A DNA stretch of 64,000 nt from Pseudomonas linyingensis (GTDB lineage: Bacteria; Pseudomonadota; Gammaproteobacteria; Pseudomonadales; Pseudomonadaceae), in assembly GCF_900109175.1 (NCBI RefSeq), contig NZ_FNZE01000016.1:1-64000 (forward strand), in the 5' to 3' direction. This document shows positions 9,757-23,074 of the stretch, piece by piece. The notes under the pieces are model-generated. The model did no database searches, was not told the origin of the DNA, and worked only from the letters and a program-made list of their open reading frames with translations. The stretch's first letter is position 1. Every line of letters starts with the position of its first letter. The position numbers and the translations under genes were made by a program.

Positions 9757-11052
9757 ATGCCCAGCCATAGCCCCGAGCACGCCCCATCCTGGTACGCCGC
9801 CAGCGTCAACCGCTACCTGGAGTTCCCCGCACTGGCGGGGGAGATCGTCGCCGACGTGTGCATCGTCGGCGGCGGCTACACCGGACTGAACTGCGCCATC
9901 GAGCTGGCCCGCCGCGGTTACGCGGTGGCGCTGCTGGAGGCGCGGCAGATCGGCTGGGGCGCCAGCGGACGCAACGGCGGCCAGCTGATCCGCGGCGTCG
10001 GCCACGAGGTCGAGCGCTTCCGCGGCGTGCTCGGCGACGACGGCGTGCGCCGGCTGAAACTGTACGGCCTGGAGGCGGTGGAGCTGGTGCGCCGGCGCGT
10101 CGAGGAGTTCGCCATCGACTGCGACCTGCGCTGGGGCTACTGCGACCTGGCCAACCGCCCCGAGCACCTGGACGGCTTTCGCCAGGCCCGCGACGAACTG
10201 CTGGAGCTGGGCTATCCGCACGGGCTGCGCCTGCTGCAGGCCGGCGAGATGCACCAGGTGGTCGGCTCCGAACGCTACTGCGGCGGGCTGATCGACATGG
10301 GCTCCGGCCACCTGCACCCGCTCAACCTCGCCCTGGGCGAGGCGGCGGCCGCGGCGAGCCTGGGCGTGCAGCTGTTCGAGCGTTCGGCGGCGACGCGCAT
10401 CGACTACGGTGCACAGATCCGCGTGCATAGCGCGCGCGGACAGGTGCGCGCCGACCGGCTGATCCTCGCCTGCAACGCCTACCTCGACGGCCTGCAGCCG
10501 GCGCTGGCCGGCAAGGTACTGCCGGCCGGCAGCTACATCGTCGCCAGCGAACCGCTGGGCGAGGAGCGTGCGCGCCAGCTGATCCCGCAGGACATGGCGC
10601 TGTGCGACCAACGCGTGGCGCTCGACTACTACCGGCTGTCGCGTGATCGCCGCCTGCTGTTCGGCGGCGCCTGCCACTATTCCGGGCGCGATCCGGCGGA
10701 CATCGCCGCCTACATGCGGCCGAAGATGCTGAAAGTCTTCCCGCAGCTGGCCGACGTGCGCATCGACTACGCCTGGGGCGGGATGATCGGCATCGGCGCC
10801 AACCGCCTGCCGCAGCTCGGCCGCCTGCCCGACCAGGCCAATGTCTGGTACGCCCAGGCCTATTCCGGCCACGGCCTCAACGCCAGCCACCTTGCCGCAC
10901 AGCTGCTGGCCCAGGCCATCCACGGCGAGGACAGCAGCGGCTTCGAGCTGTTCGCCCGCGTGCCGCACCCGACCTTCCCCGGTGGCCCGCTGCTGCGCGC
11001 GCCGCTGCTGGCGCTGGGCATGCTCTGGGAGCGCATCCAGGAGCGCCTGTAG
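9757..11052 (+). CDS. pauB: FAD-dependent oxidoreductase, glutamylpolyamine/gamma-glutamylputrescine oxidase type (PauB/PuuB-like)
   Basis: The 431-aa DAO-family flavoenzyme has its FAD-binding motif at residues ~35-43 (CIVGGGYTG) and a second flavin-contact region near the C-terminus (AYSGHGLNASHLAAQ). PuuB/PauB enzymes oxidise gamma-glutamylated putrescine or related polyamines to the aldehyde. The neighbouring aldehyde dehydrogenase and aminotransferase would complete that pathway. The start is uncertain: ATG at 9757 fits homologues (MPSHSPEHAPSWY), but upstream in-frame ATGs at 9724 and 9730 exist and none has a strong ribosome site. Confidence 0.85.
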   Translation: MPSHSPEHAPSWYAASVNRYLEFPALAGEIVADVCIVGGGYTGLNCAIELARRGYAVALLEARQIGWGASGRNGGQLIRGVGHEVERFRGVLGDDGVRRLKLYGLEAVELVRRRVEEFAIDCDLRWGYCDLANRPEHLDGFRQARDELLELGYPHGLRLLQAGEMHQVVGSERYCGGLIDMGSGHLHPLNLALGEAAAAASLGVQLFERSAATRIDYGAQIRVHSARGQVRADRLILACNAYLDGLQPALAGKVLPAGSYIVASEPLGEERARQLIPQDMALCDQRVALDYYRLSRDRRLLFGGACHYSGRDPADIAAYMRPKMLKVFPQLADVRIDYAWGGMIGIGANRLPQLGRLPDQANVWYAQAYSGHGLNASHLAAQLLAQAIHGEDSSGFELFARVPHPTFPGGPLLRAPLLALGMLWERIQERL

Positions 11053-11141
11053 CTGGCTGCTGAAAACCGGTCTGCGTTGCCGGTACCTCGCAACAACGGC
11101 CTCGGCTGCCGCGCCGAGGTTCTGCAACAGACGGCCAGCGC

Positions 11142-12287
11142 CTACCCCGGATCGCCCGGCAGCTCGAACGCGCCGCGGCGCACGGCGAGGGCGAGGAACA
11201 GCGCCGCGCCGCCGGCCAGCAGCAGGGGCAGGCTATGGCCGCTCAGCCACTGGCTGGCGGCGCCGCTGGACAGCGGCCCGAGCAGACAGCCGAGCCCCCA
11301 GAGCATGGCGATATGGGCATTGACGCGTACCAGGGCGTCGTCGCGATAGCGGGTGCCGACCAGCACCAGAGCCAGGGTATACAGACCGCCGGCGCTGGCG
11401 CCGAGCAGCGGCAACAGCAGCCAGACCAGCGGCGAATGCAGCAGCAGCGGCACCAGCAGGCTGCTGGCCAGCAGCAGCAGGCCGCAGGCACGCAGCAGCG
11501 CGGCGCGTGGCAGGCGGTCGGCGAGCAGGCCGAGCGGCAGCTGCAGCAGGGCGTTGCCCAGCACCAGCGCGCCGAGCATGTGCAGCACGCGACCCTGCTC
11601 GATGCCCTCGCGCAGCAGGTAGACCGGCAGCAGGGTCAGCGCCAAGGCATCGAAGGCGGCGAACAGCACCACTGCCCAGGCGATCGCCGGCTGGCCACGG
11701 CAGAAGGCCAGCAGACCGCCGCCGAGCAGCGCCTGGCGCCCGACCGCCGGCGCGCCGTCACGGCCGAGCAGCAGCAGACTGCCGACCACCAGCAGCGCCG
11801 CGGCCAGCCACAGCGCCTGGTCGCCGGCGGTACCGATCACGCCGAGCAGCAGCGGCCCGCACAGCTGGCTGAGGGCGAAGGCGGTGCCGTACAGCGCCAC
11901 CAGGCGGCCGCGCCAGGCATCGCTGGCCAGTTGGTTGATCCAGCTCTCGCCGAGCACGAACACCACGGTCAGGGAAATCCCCAGCACCAGGCGCAGCAAC
12001 AGCCACAGGCCGTAGTCCGGCCACAGCGCCAGGCCGGCCAGCGAGGCGGCACTGAACAGCAGGCTCAGCTGCAGGCTGCGCGAGGTGCCGCAGCCGGCGG
12101 CGAAGGCATGGGTGAGACGCGCGCCGAGCAGCACGCCGAGCGCCGGCATGGCCGCCATCACACCGATGGCGAAGGTGCCGTAGCCCCAGCCATCCAGGCG
12201 CAGCGACACCAGCGGCAGGCTGAGCCCCAGGGCCAGGCCGACCAGCACGACCGCTCCGGTCACCGCACAGTAGTTTGCCCAGCGCAC
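11142..12287 (-). CDS. MFS transporter (YcaD-like)
   Basis: A 381-aa hydrophobic protein with about 12 predicted membrane helices in two halves. It is rich in Leu/Gly/Ala, with a typical MFS loop after helix 2 (GARLTHAFAAG) and a second in the C-terminal half (GLLADRLPRAALLRACG). The substrate is unknown. The location in the polyamine block and synteny with an MFS gene in other pseudomonads suggest amine or amino-acid-related transport, but this is inference. Confidence 0.8.
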   Translation of the reverse strand: MRWANYCAVTGAVVLVGLALGLSLPLVSLRLDGWGYGTFAIGVMAAMPALGVLLGARLTHAFAAGCGTSRSLQLSLLFSAASLAGLALWPDYGLWLLLRLVLGISLTVVFVLGESWINQLASDAWRGRLVALYGTAFALSQLCGPLLLGVIGTAGDQALWLAAALLVVGSLLLLGRDGAPAVGRQALLGGGLLAFCRGQPAIAWAVVLFAAFDALALTLLPVYLLREGIEQGRVLHMLGALVLGNALLQLPLGLLADRLPRAALLRACGLLLLASSLLVPLLLHSPLVWLLLPLLGASAGGLYTLALVLVGTRYRDDALVRVNAHIAMLWGLGCLLGPLSSGAASQWLSGHSLPLLLAGGAALFLALAVRRGAFELPGDPG

Positions 12288-12306
12288 GTCCCCTCCCCGC
12301 TCACGA

Positions 12307-12344
12307 CAAAACGGCCGGGCCTTCCCTTGGGAAAGCCCGGCCGT
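12307..12344 (-). terminator. Terminator downstream of the aldehyde dehydrogenase gene
   Basis: A 10-bp GC-rich outer stem (12311-12320/12335-12344) with an additional TTCCC/GGGAA inner pairing is followed, in the minus direction, by TTTTGTCG. Confidence 0.8.
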
Positions 12345-12362
12345 CAGGTGATCCGCCGCGGA

Positions 12363-13856
12363 TTACAGCTTGATCCAGGTCGCCTTGAGTTCGGTGTACT
12401 TGTCGAAGGCGTGCAGCGACTTGTCGCGGCCGTTGCCCGACTGCTTGAAGCCGCCGAACGGCGCGGTCATGTCGCCGCCGTCGTACTGGTTGATCCACAC
12501 GCTGCCGGCGCGCAGGGCCTTGGCGGTGAGGTGCGCCCTGGACAGGTTGGCGGTCCAGATCGCCGCCGCCAGGCCGTAGGGGGTGTCGTTGGCAATGCGC
12601 ACCGCCTCTTCCGCCGAATCGAAGCTGATCACCGACAGCACCGGGCCGAAGATCTCCTCGCGGGCGATCTTCATCGCGTTGCTCACCCCGTCGAACACCG
12701 TCGGCGCGACGAACACTCCACCGGTTTCCGCCAGCACCCGGCCGCCGCCGCAGCGCAGCTGGGCGCCCTCGGCGTGACCGGCGGCGATGTAGCCGAGCAC
12801 GGTGTTGAGCTGCTGCTCGTCGACCAGCGCGCCGACGTTGGTCGCCGGGTCCAGCGGATGGCCGGGCTGCCAGGCCTGCATCTCCTCGAGCAGCAGCTCG
12901 ACGAACTGCTCCTTGATCGAGGCCTCGACCAGCAGGCGCGAGCCGGCGGTGCACACCTCTCCCTGGTTGAAGCAGATCGCCCCGGCCGCGGCGCGCGCCG
13001 CCGCGCGCAGGTCCGGCGCGTCGGCGAAGACGATGTTCGGGCTCTTGCCGCCAGCCTCCAGCCAGACGCGCTTCATGTTCGATTCGCCGGCGTAGATCAT
13101 CAGCTGCTTGGCGGTGCGCGTGGAGCCGGTGAACACCAAGGTGTCGACGTCCATGTGCAGGGCCAGCGCCTTGCCCACCGTATGGCCGTAGCCCGGCAGC
13201 ACGTTGAGCACGCCCGGCGGGATACCGGCCTCGACCGCCAGCCGGGCGATGCGGATGGCGGTCAGCGGCGACTTCTCCGACGGCTTGAGCACCACCGAGT
13301 TGCCGCTGGCCAGTGCCGGGCCGAGCTTCCAGCAGGCCATCAGCAGCGGGAAGTTCCACGGCACGATGGCGGCGACCACGCCGATCGGCTCGCGGGTCAC
13401 CAGGCCCAGCTCGTTGTGCGGGGTCGGCGCCACCTCGTCGTACAGCTTGTCGATCGCCTCGCCGCACCAGCGCAGGCAGCGCGCCGCCGCCGGCACGTCC
13501 ACCGCCAGGGCGTCGCCGATCGGCTTGCCCATGTCGAGGGTTTCCAGCAGGGCCAGCTCCTCGCGATGGGCATCGAGCAGACCGGCGAAGCGCAGCATCG
13601 TCGCCTTGCGCTTGGTCGGCGCCAGGCGCGACCACACCCCGGAGTCGAAGGTCGCCCGCGCATCGGCCACGGCGCGCTCGGCATCGGCGGCCCCACAGCT
13701 GGCGACCTGGGCCAGCACGCGGCCATCGATCGGACTCAGGCAGTCGAAGGTCGCTCCGTCGGCCGCCGGGGCGTAATCGCCATGCACGAAGGCGCGGCCT
13801 TCGATGGCCAGGATGCTGGCGCGGTGTTCCCATTCGACGCGGCTGGGGGTGCTCAT
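12363..13856 (-). CDS. kauB: NAD(P)+-dependent aldehyde dehydrogenase, KauB/PauC-like
   Basis: The 497-aa protein (start 13856, GGAG upstream) has the family's usual length. It has the catalytic cysteine in FNQGEVCTAGSR (~residue 302) and the general-base Glu in LEAGGKSPN (~268). The nucleotide-binding GSTRTAKQ is also present. Pseudomonas KauB oxidises aminoaldehydes from polyamine and arginine degradation, such as 4-guanidinobutyraldehyde and gamma-glutamyl-aminobutyraldehyde. It is divergent from the aminotransferase gene. Longer in-frame starts (13889, 14018) lack a ribosome site. Confidence 0.92.
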   Translation of the reverse strand: MSTPSRVEWEHRASILAIEGRAFVHGDYAPAADGATFDCLSPIDGRVLAQVASCGAADAERAVADARATFDSGVWSRLAPTKRKATMLRFAGLLDAHREELALLETLDMGKPIGDALAVDVPAAARCLRWCGEAIDKLYDEVAPTPHNELGLVTREPIGVVAAIVPWNFPLLMACWKLGPALASGNSVVLKPSEKSPLTAIRIARLAVEAGIPPGVLNVLPGYGHTVGKALALHMDVDTLVFTGSTRTAKQLMIYAGESNMKRVWLEAGGKSPNIVFADAPDLRAAARAAAGAICFNQGEVCTAGSRLLVEASIKEQFVELLLEEMQAWQPGHPLDPATNVGALVDEQQLNTVLGYIAAGHAEGAQLRCGGGRVLAETGGVFVAPTVFDGVSNAMKIAREEIFGPVLSVISFDSAEEAVRIANDTPYGLAAAIWTANLSRAHLTAKALRAGSVWINQYDGGDMTAPFGGFKQSGNGRDKSLHAFDKYTELKATWIKL

Positions 13857-13960
13857 GTCCTGTGCTCCGGATGCGGTGGTTTGATCCATGATGGCCGCAG
13901 CGGGAAAACTTGCGCAAGTCCGGGCGCAGCGGAGCCTGGGCAGGAAACCAAGCAGTGTCT

Positions 13961-14010
13961 TGCAGAATTTTTGACAGAACGGCCAATACGGCGCTATACC
14001 GTGCACTATA
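13961..14010. promoter_or_regulatory. Shared control region of kauB and the aminotransferase gene
   Basis: The 24-nt segment 13961-13984 matches 4500-4523 upstream of pauR at 19 of 24 positions. Just after it, ATACCGTGCA (about 13995-14004) repeats the sequence ATACCGTGCA found at 4495-4504. Two separate shared blocks in two promoter regions suggest a common regulator, plausibly PauR. Confidence 0.45.
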
Positions 14011-14063
14011 TCGAACACGTCGCCCGCCGCGACATCCGCCAGCCCCGCCGCACAGGTCGCCCC

Positions 14064-15407
<1,344 letters not shown>

Positions 15408-15452
15408 GCCGCCGCCGCCCGTTCTATCGTCGTGCTGCGTGACCCTGCCTGT

Positions 15453-15477
15453 GCCCGTCCCCGGACGGGCTTTTTTT
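15453..15477 (+). terminator. Rho-independent terminator of the aminotransferase gene
   Basis: The stem 15453-15459/15464-15470 with a 4-nt loop is followed by seven T residues. Confidence 0.9.
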
Positions 15478-15511
15478 CGTCCGCGCACTGTGCCCGCCAG
15501 ACATCGCGGGC

Positions 15512-15547
15512 AAGAAAAAACCCGCCACGAGGGGCGGGTTTTTTCTT
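15512..15547. terminator. Bidirectional terminator, mainly for rpmB-rpmG
   Basis: A long A6...T6-flanked GC stem (15512-15526/15533-15547, 6-nt loop) sits just beyond the rpmG stop and gives a U-run on either strand. Confidence 0.9.
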
Positions 15548-15562
15548 CAAGGGCCGGATCAA

Positions 15563-15718
15563 TTACTTGATCTTGGCTTCCTTGTAGATCACGTGCTTGC
15601 GAACGACCGGATCGTACTTCTTGATCTCGATCTTCTCAGGCTTGGTGCGCTTGTTCTTGTCGGTGGTGTAGAAGTGGCCGGTACCGGCGCTGGACACCAG
15701 ACGGATCAGATCACGCAT
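15563..15718 (-). CDS. rpmG: 50S ribosomal protein L33
   Basis: A 51-aa basic protein starting [19 protein letters not shown] and ending [11 protein letters not shown], which is the Pseudomonas L33 sequence pattern. It lacks the zinc-binding CxxC pairs, so it is the Cys-minus form. It lies 11 bp downstream of rpmB in the same operon. Confidence 0.95.
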   Translation of the reverse strand: MRDLIRLVSSAGTGHFYTTDKNKRTKPEKIEIKKYDPVVRKHVIYKEAKIK

Positions 15719-15729
15719 GATTGTGCTCC

Positions 15730-15966
15730 TTAGAATTTTTCGCCGCGGGTGCGCAGCTCAGCCAGCACGGCGTCGATGCCGCGCTTGTCGATGATACGCA
15801 TGCCCTTGGCCGATACGCGCAGACGCACGAAACGCTTCTCGGACTCGACCCAGAAACGATGGTGCTGCAGGTTCGGCAGGAAGCGACGACGGGTTTTGTT
15901 GTTCGCGTGGGAAATTTTGTTCCCGGTAACCGGACCCTTACCGGTCACTTGACAGACTCTCGACAT
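15730..15966 (-). CDS. rpmB: 50S ribosomal protein L28
   Basis: A 78-aa basic ribosomal protein with the L28 N-terminus [16 protein letters not shown]. It is first gene of the rpmB-rpmG pair, as in most gammaproteobacteria. The 219-bp gap upstream, to radC, should contain its promoter. Confidence 0.97.
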   Translation of the reverse strand: MSRVCQVTGKGPVTGNKISHANNKTRRRFLPNLQHHRFWVESEKRFVRLRVSAKGMRIIDKRGIDAVLAELRTRGEKF

Positions 15967-16185
15967 ACCTCAGCCCTCTTAACCACATGCCCAACCCGGC
16001 ATGGGTTGGCCGCTTGAATCGCTATGAATTTCACTTTCTATCGGGGTCTTACCGACCGTGCCATCGGGCTGAAAAGCCGGGCCCCAGAAAAGAGCGCAGT
16101 TTTATAGCAGAAAGGCGCCGCAGCCGCAAGACACACGCCACGGAGCCGACCACCGGCAGAGCAAGAACACAGACCGCGTAGTTTG

Positions 16186-16860
16186 TCAGATCCAGCCGTA
16201 TTCGGCGAGCGACACCGGCTCGCCATCGCCGACCACGAAGTGATCGAGCACACGCACCTCGACCAGCGCCAGCGCCTCCTTGAGCTTCTGGGTCAGCTGG
16301 CGGTCGGCCTGGCTGGGCTCGGCCACCCCCGACGGATGGTTGTGGGTGAGGATCAGCGCCGCGGCATTGTGCGCCAGGGCGCGCTTGACCACCTGGCGCG
16401 GATAGACGCTGGCGCCGTCGATCGAGCCGTGGAACAGCACCTCGAAGGCCAGCACGCGGTGGCGGGTGTCGAGGAACAGGCAGGCGAACACCTCGTGGGG
16501 CTCGTGGCGCAGGCGCGCCTTGAGGTAGTCGCGCACCGCCTGCGGACTCTCCAGCGCCGAGTCGCGCTGCAGCTGCGCGGCCAGATGACGGCGGCCCATC
16601 TCCAGCACCGCCTGCAGCTGGGCGTACTTGGCCGGACCCAGGCCCAGATGGGCGCTGAAGCCCGCCAGTTCGGCTTCCAGCAGCTGGCGCAGGCCGCCGA
16701 ACTCGGCCAGCAGATGGCGCGCCAGATCCACCGCGCTGCGCCCGGCCACGCCGGTGCGCAGGAAGATCGCCAGCAGCTCGGCGTCGCTCAGCGCCGCCGC
16801 CCCCTGGGCCAGCAGTTTTTCCCGCGGCCGCTCCTGCTCCGGCCAGTCGCGAATGCTCAT
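16186..16860 (-). CDS. radC: RadC/YicR-family JAB-domain protein
   Basis: The 224-aa protein has an N-terminal HhH-like UPF0758 region and a C-terminal JAMM/MPN+ metal-binding domain (HNHPSG at ~residues 174-179, followed by an Asp). The name comes from old radiation-sensitivity data; the true activity is not established. The start at 16860 ([17 protein letters not shown]) is preceded by GGGAGG. It is divergent from coaBC, the usual arrangement. Confidence 0.92.
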   Translation of the reverse strand: MSIRDWPEQERPREKLLAQGAAALSDAELLAIFLRTGVAGRSAVDLARHLLAEFGGLRQLLEAELAGFSAHLGLGPAKYAQLQAVLEMGRRHLAAQLQRDSALESPQAVRDYLKARLRHEPHEVFACLFLDTRHRVLAFEVLFHGSIDGASVYPRQVVKRALAHNAAALILTHNHPSGVAEPSQADRQLTQKLKEALALVEVRVLDHFVVGDGEPVSLAEYGWI

Positions 16861-17060
16861 GGTCAACCTCCCTGTCTCGCCATGGCGCGCCCCCATGGCA
16901 CACCGTCGCCCATCATCCTCGCGGACCACGCGGCGCGCTGCCGCACGCCGGGCGCTGTGCTATCTTAGCCGCCCTGTTTTGCCACCCGGCGCCGTCCGTT
17001 GTGACCCTGTTCGCAGTGCCGGGCAATCCCTCCCCGTTCACAGAATAAAAAGGCAGGTTC

Positions 17061-18269
17061 ATGCAACGGCTGCAGCGTAAACGCATCGTCCTCGGTGTCG
17101 GTGGCGGCATCGCCGCCTACAAGAGCGCCGAACTGGTCCGCCGCCTGCGCGACCAGGGCGCCGAGGTGCACGTGGTGATGACCCGCGCCGCCCGCGAGTT
17201 CATCACCCCGCTGACCCTGCAGGCGCTGTCCGGCAACCCGGTGCACCACGACCTGCTTGATCCGGCCGCCGAAGCGGCCATGGGACACATCGAACTGGCG
17301 CGCTGGGCCGATCTGGTGCTGATCGCCCCGGCCACCGCCGACCTGATGGCACGCCTGGCCCAGGGCATCGCCGACGACATGCTGACCACCCTGGTGCTGG
17401 CCACCGACGCCCCGGTGGCGCTGGCCCCGGCGATGAACCAGGCGATGTGGCGCGATCCGGCCACCCAGGCCAACGCCGAGCTGCTCGCTGCGCGCGGCCT
17501 GCACCTGTTCGGCCCCGGCGCCGGCAGCCAGGCCTGCGGCGACGTCGGCCCCGGACGCATGCTGGAAGCCGAGGAGCTGGCGCAGCGCGCCGCCGACTGC
17601 TTCGAGCGCGGCCTGCTCACCGGCTGCCGGGTGCTGATCACCGCCGGCCCCACCCAGGAAGCCATCGACCCGGTGCGCTACATCACCAACCACAGCTCGG
17701 GCAAGATGGGCTTCGCCCTCGCCGAGGCCGCCGCCGAGGCCGGCGCCGTGGTGACCCTGGTCAGCGGCCCGGTGCACCTGCCGACCCCGCAGCGGGTCAC
17801 CCGCGTCGACGTGGTCAGCGCCCGCGACATGCTCGCCGCCTGCGAGGCAGCGATGCCCTGCGACCTGCTGATCGCCGCCGCGGCGGTGGCCGACTACCGC
17901 CCGGAAGTGATCGCCACGCAGAAAATGAAGAAGGACCCGACCAGCGACGACGGCCTGCAGTTGCGCATGGTGCGCAACCCGGACATCCTCGCCACCCTCG
18001 CCACGCGGGCCGACCGCCCGTTCAGCGTCGGCTTCGCCGCCGAGACCGAGAAACTGCTCGACTACGCCGCGCGCAAGCTGCAGGACAAGAACCTCGACCT
18101 GATCGTCGCCAACGACGTGGCCAACCCGCTGATCGGTTTCAACAGCGAAGAGAACGCGCTCACCGTCATCGATCGCCAGCTCACGCAGAATAGTTTCGCC
18201 CAGACCAGCAAGGGCAAGATCGCCCGCCAACTCATCGCCTTCATCGCCGAACGCTACCACCGGAACTGA
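17061..18269 (+). CDS. coaBC: Bifunctional phosphopantothenoylcysteine decarboxylase/phosphopantothenate-cysteine ligase
   Basis: This enzyme carries out two consecutive steps of coenzyme A synthesis. The N-terminal CoaC flavoprotein (1-~190) has the active-site His in GHIELARWAD, the PAMNQAMW substrate motif, and the catalytic Cys in QACGDVGPGRM. The C-terminal CoaB part (~195-402) has the dimerisation/nucleotide motif NHSSGKMG and lysines in QKMKKDP. The length of 402 aa is normal. The dut gene starts 6 bp after its stop. Confidence 0.97.
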   Translation: MQRLQRKRIVLGVGGGIAAYKSAELVRRLRDQGAEVHVVMTRAAREFITPLTLQALSGNPVHHDLLDPAAEAAMGHIELARWADLVLIAPATADLMARLAQGIADDMLTTLVLATDAPVALAPAMNQAMWRDPATQANAELLAARGLHLFGPGAGSQACGDVGPGRMLEAEELAQRAADCFERGLLTGCRVLITAGPTQEAIDPVRYITNHSSGKMGFALAEAAAEAGAVVTLVSGPVHLPTPQRVTRVDVVSARDMLAACEAAMPCDLLIAAAAVADYRPEVIATQKMKKDPTSDDGLQLRMVRNPDILATLATRADRPFSVGFAAETEKLLDYAARKLQDKNLDLIVANDVANPLIGFNSEENALTVIDRQLTQNSFAQTSKGKIARQLIAFIAERYHRN

Positions 18270-18275
18270 CCCTCG

Positions 18276-18731
18276 ATGCACACACTGCAAGCCAGGATTC
18301 TCGATCCGCGCCTGGGCCGCGACTTCCCGCTGCCCGACTACGCCACCCCCGGCTCCGCCGGCCTCGACCTGCGCGCCATGCTGCAGGAGGAGCTGGTCCT
18401 CGAGCCGGGGCAGACCGTACTGATCCCCACCGGCCTGGCCATCCACGTCGCCGACCCCGGCCTGGCCGCGCTGATCCTGCCGCGCTCGGGCCTGGGCCAC
18501 AAACACGGCATCGTCCTCGGCAACCTGGTCGGCCTGATCGACTCCGACTACCAGGGCGAGCTGATGGTGTCGTGCTGGAACCGCGGCCAGAACGCCTTCA
18601 CCCTCGCCGTCGGCGAGCGCCTCGCCCAGCTGGTGCTGGTGCCGGTGGTGCAGGCACGCTTCGAGCTGGTCGAGCAGTTCGACGACAGCCAGCGCGGTGC
18701 CGGCGGCTTCGGCCACACCGGCCAGCACTGA
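18276..18731 (+). CDS. dut: dUTP diphosphatase
   Basis: The 151-aa trimeric dUTPase hydrolyses dUTP to dUMP and PPi. The conserved motifs are present in order: [32 protein letters not shown] and the C-terminal [10 protein letters not shown] loop that closes the active site. It forms an operon with coaBC (6-bp gap) and leads into algC. Confidence 0.97.
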   Translation: MHTLQARILDPRLGRDFPLPDYATPGSAGLDLRAMLQEELVLEPGQTVLIPTGLAIHVADPGLAALILPRSGLGHKHGIVLGNLVGLIDSDYQGELMVSCWNRGQNAFTLAVGERLAQLVLVPVVQARFELVEQFDDSQRGAGGFGHTGQH

Positions 18732-18765
18732 ACCGGCAACCCCCTCCTTTCGTCTCGAGTTCCGC

Positions 18766-22130
<3,365 letters not shown>

Positions 22131-22148
22131 GGGGATCAGCGGCGCGGC

Positions 22149-22178
22149 GGGCCGGGAGGCTGGCTCAGCCCTCCCGGC
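22149..22178. terminator. Hairpin between convergent argB and DUF4124 genes
   Basis: A 10-bp perfect GC stem (22149-22158/22169-22178) has the DUF4124 gene's stop codon in its loop. It has no T-run, so it is only a candidate terminator. Confidence 0.4.
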
Positions 22179-22749
22179 CGGCCAGCTCGACCAGGCGTGC
22201 GCGATCGCGGGCGAACTCCGCCTCGAGCGCCGTGCGCTGCGCCTGCAGACGCTGCAGGTCGGCCTCGAGGCGGCGCTGATCGCCTGCCATGCTCTCCAGT
22301 TGCTCCAGCAGCCCGGGCTGCACCGCCTGACCGGCACGCTGGCGCTCCGCCGCCTGGCGCTCCCGCGCGCGCATCTGCCCCTGCACGCCCTGCAGGTTGG
22401 CCTGCGCCATCGCCAGCAGAGCATCTAGGTCGCGCAAGCGCTGCCGACGGGTCTGTTCGAGATCGGCGACGCTGGCATAGCGCTGGCGCAACTGCGCATC
22501 GGCTTCGGCCTGACGCTGCGCCTCGGCGCGCTGGCGCAACTCCTCGGCCGTCGGCGCCGGCGGCACCACACGCAGCACCCGCCCATCCGCGTCGAGCACC
22601 TCGTAGCCGCGACCGACGTATTCCGGGGGCACCCCCTGACTATCCAGCACCACGACACCGTGCTGGCTCACATAGCGATACAACTCGGCCTGCGCCGTCG
22701 ACGCGCCCAGCAACGCCAACAGCAGCCAGACCTGTTTCCCAATCTGCAT
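22165..22749 (-). CDS. DUF4124-domain envelope protein with coiled-coil region
   Basis: The 194-aa protein has a signal peptide (hydrophobic VWLLLALLGASTAQA) and then a short DUF4124-like domain (~residues 22-60, LYRYVSQHGVVVLDSQGVP). A Gln/Arg/Glu-rich, probably coiled-coil stretch follows (~68-190). DUF4124 proteins are exported and of unknown role. It is monocistronic and convergent with argB. Confidence 0.8.
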   Translation of the reverse strand: MQIGKQVWLLLALLGASTAQAELYRYVSQHGVVVLDSQGVPPEYVGRGYEVLDADGRVLRVVPPAPTAEELRQRAEAQRQAEADAQLRQRYASVADLEQTRRQRLRDLDALLAMAQANLQGVQGQMRARERQAAERQRAGQAVQPGLLEQLESMAGDQRRLEADLQRLQAQRTALEAEFARDRARLVELAGREG

Positions 22750-23022
22750 TGATCAGCTCCTTGTGCCACGGCCTTGTGCGGACAGCGCCCGGGTTCTGCC
22801 GGGCACAGCGCGGGCAAGGCCGCCAGCGGCGAGGCGGTGGAGTTTACGGGGTGTCGATCAGCCTGCCGAGCCACTTGTTAACACCAGTGGCCGAGCGCGG
22901 ATATTTTCGGACAGGAGTTGGAGCCTGTTCACGCTCACCCGTTCCGCACCACCCTTCCGCGCGCGGCTCCCCACCAACCGGCCGCGGCACGCGCCGACCC
23001 GGCCGGCCATGCGGCGCCGGAA
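22750..23022. promoter_or_regulatory. Intergenic region between DUF4124 and DUF3360 genes
   Basis: About 325 bp lie between the two genes (to 23074), including the terminator described next. A 20-bp interrupted dyad (CCACT...AGTGG, 22871-22890) surrounds the palindrome TGTTAACA. It is ~120 bp upstream of the DUF4124 start and could be an operator. I see no gene. Confidence 0.35.
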
Positions 23023-23059
23023 AAAGACAGGGGGGAGCCCGAAGCTCCCCCCTGTCTTT
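23019..23059 (-). terminator. Strong terminator of the DUF3360 gene
   Basis: A 16-bp perfect stem (23023-23038/23044-23059, 5-nt loop) lies 15 bp past the stop codon, with TTTTT following on the minus strand. Confidence 0.9.
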
Positions 23060-23074
23060 CCGCTCAGTCGCTCA

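Noticed and set aside
11235-14063. A ~940-codon open frame joined in phase to the aminotransferase gene on the plus strand
   Set aside because: It lies antisense to the MFS and KauB genes. Its translation is Gln/His/Arg/Ala-rich without domains, as expected for reverse frames of high-GC genes. The real protein starts at 14064.
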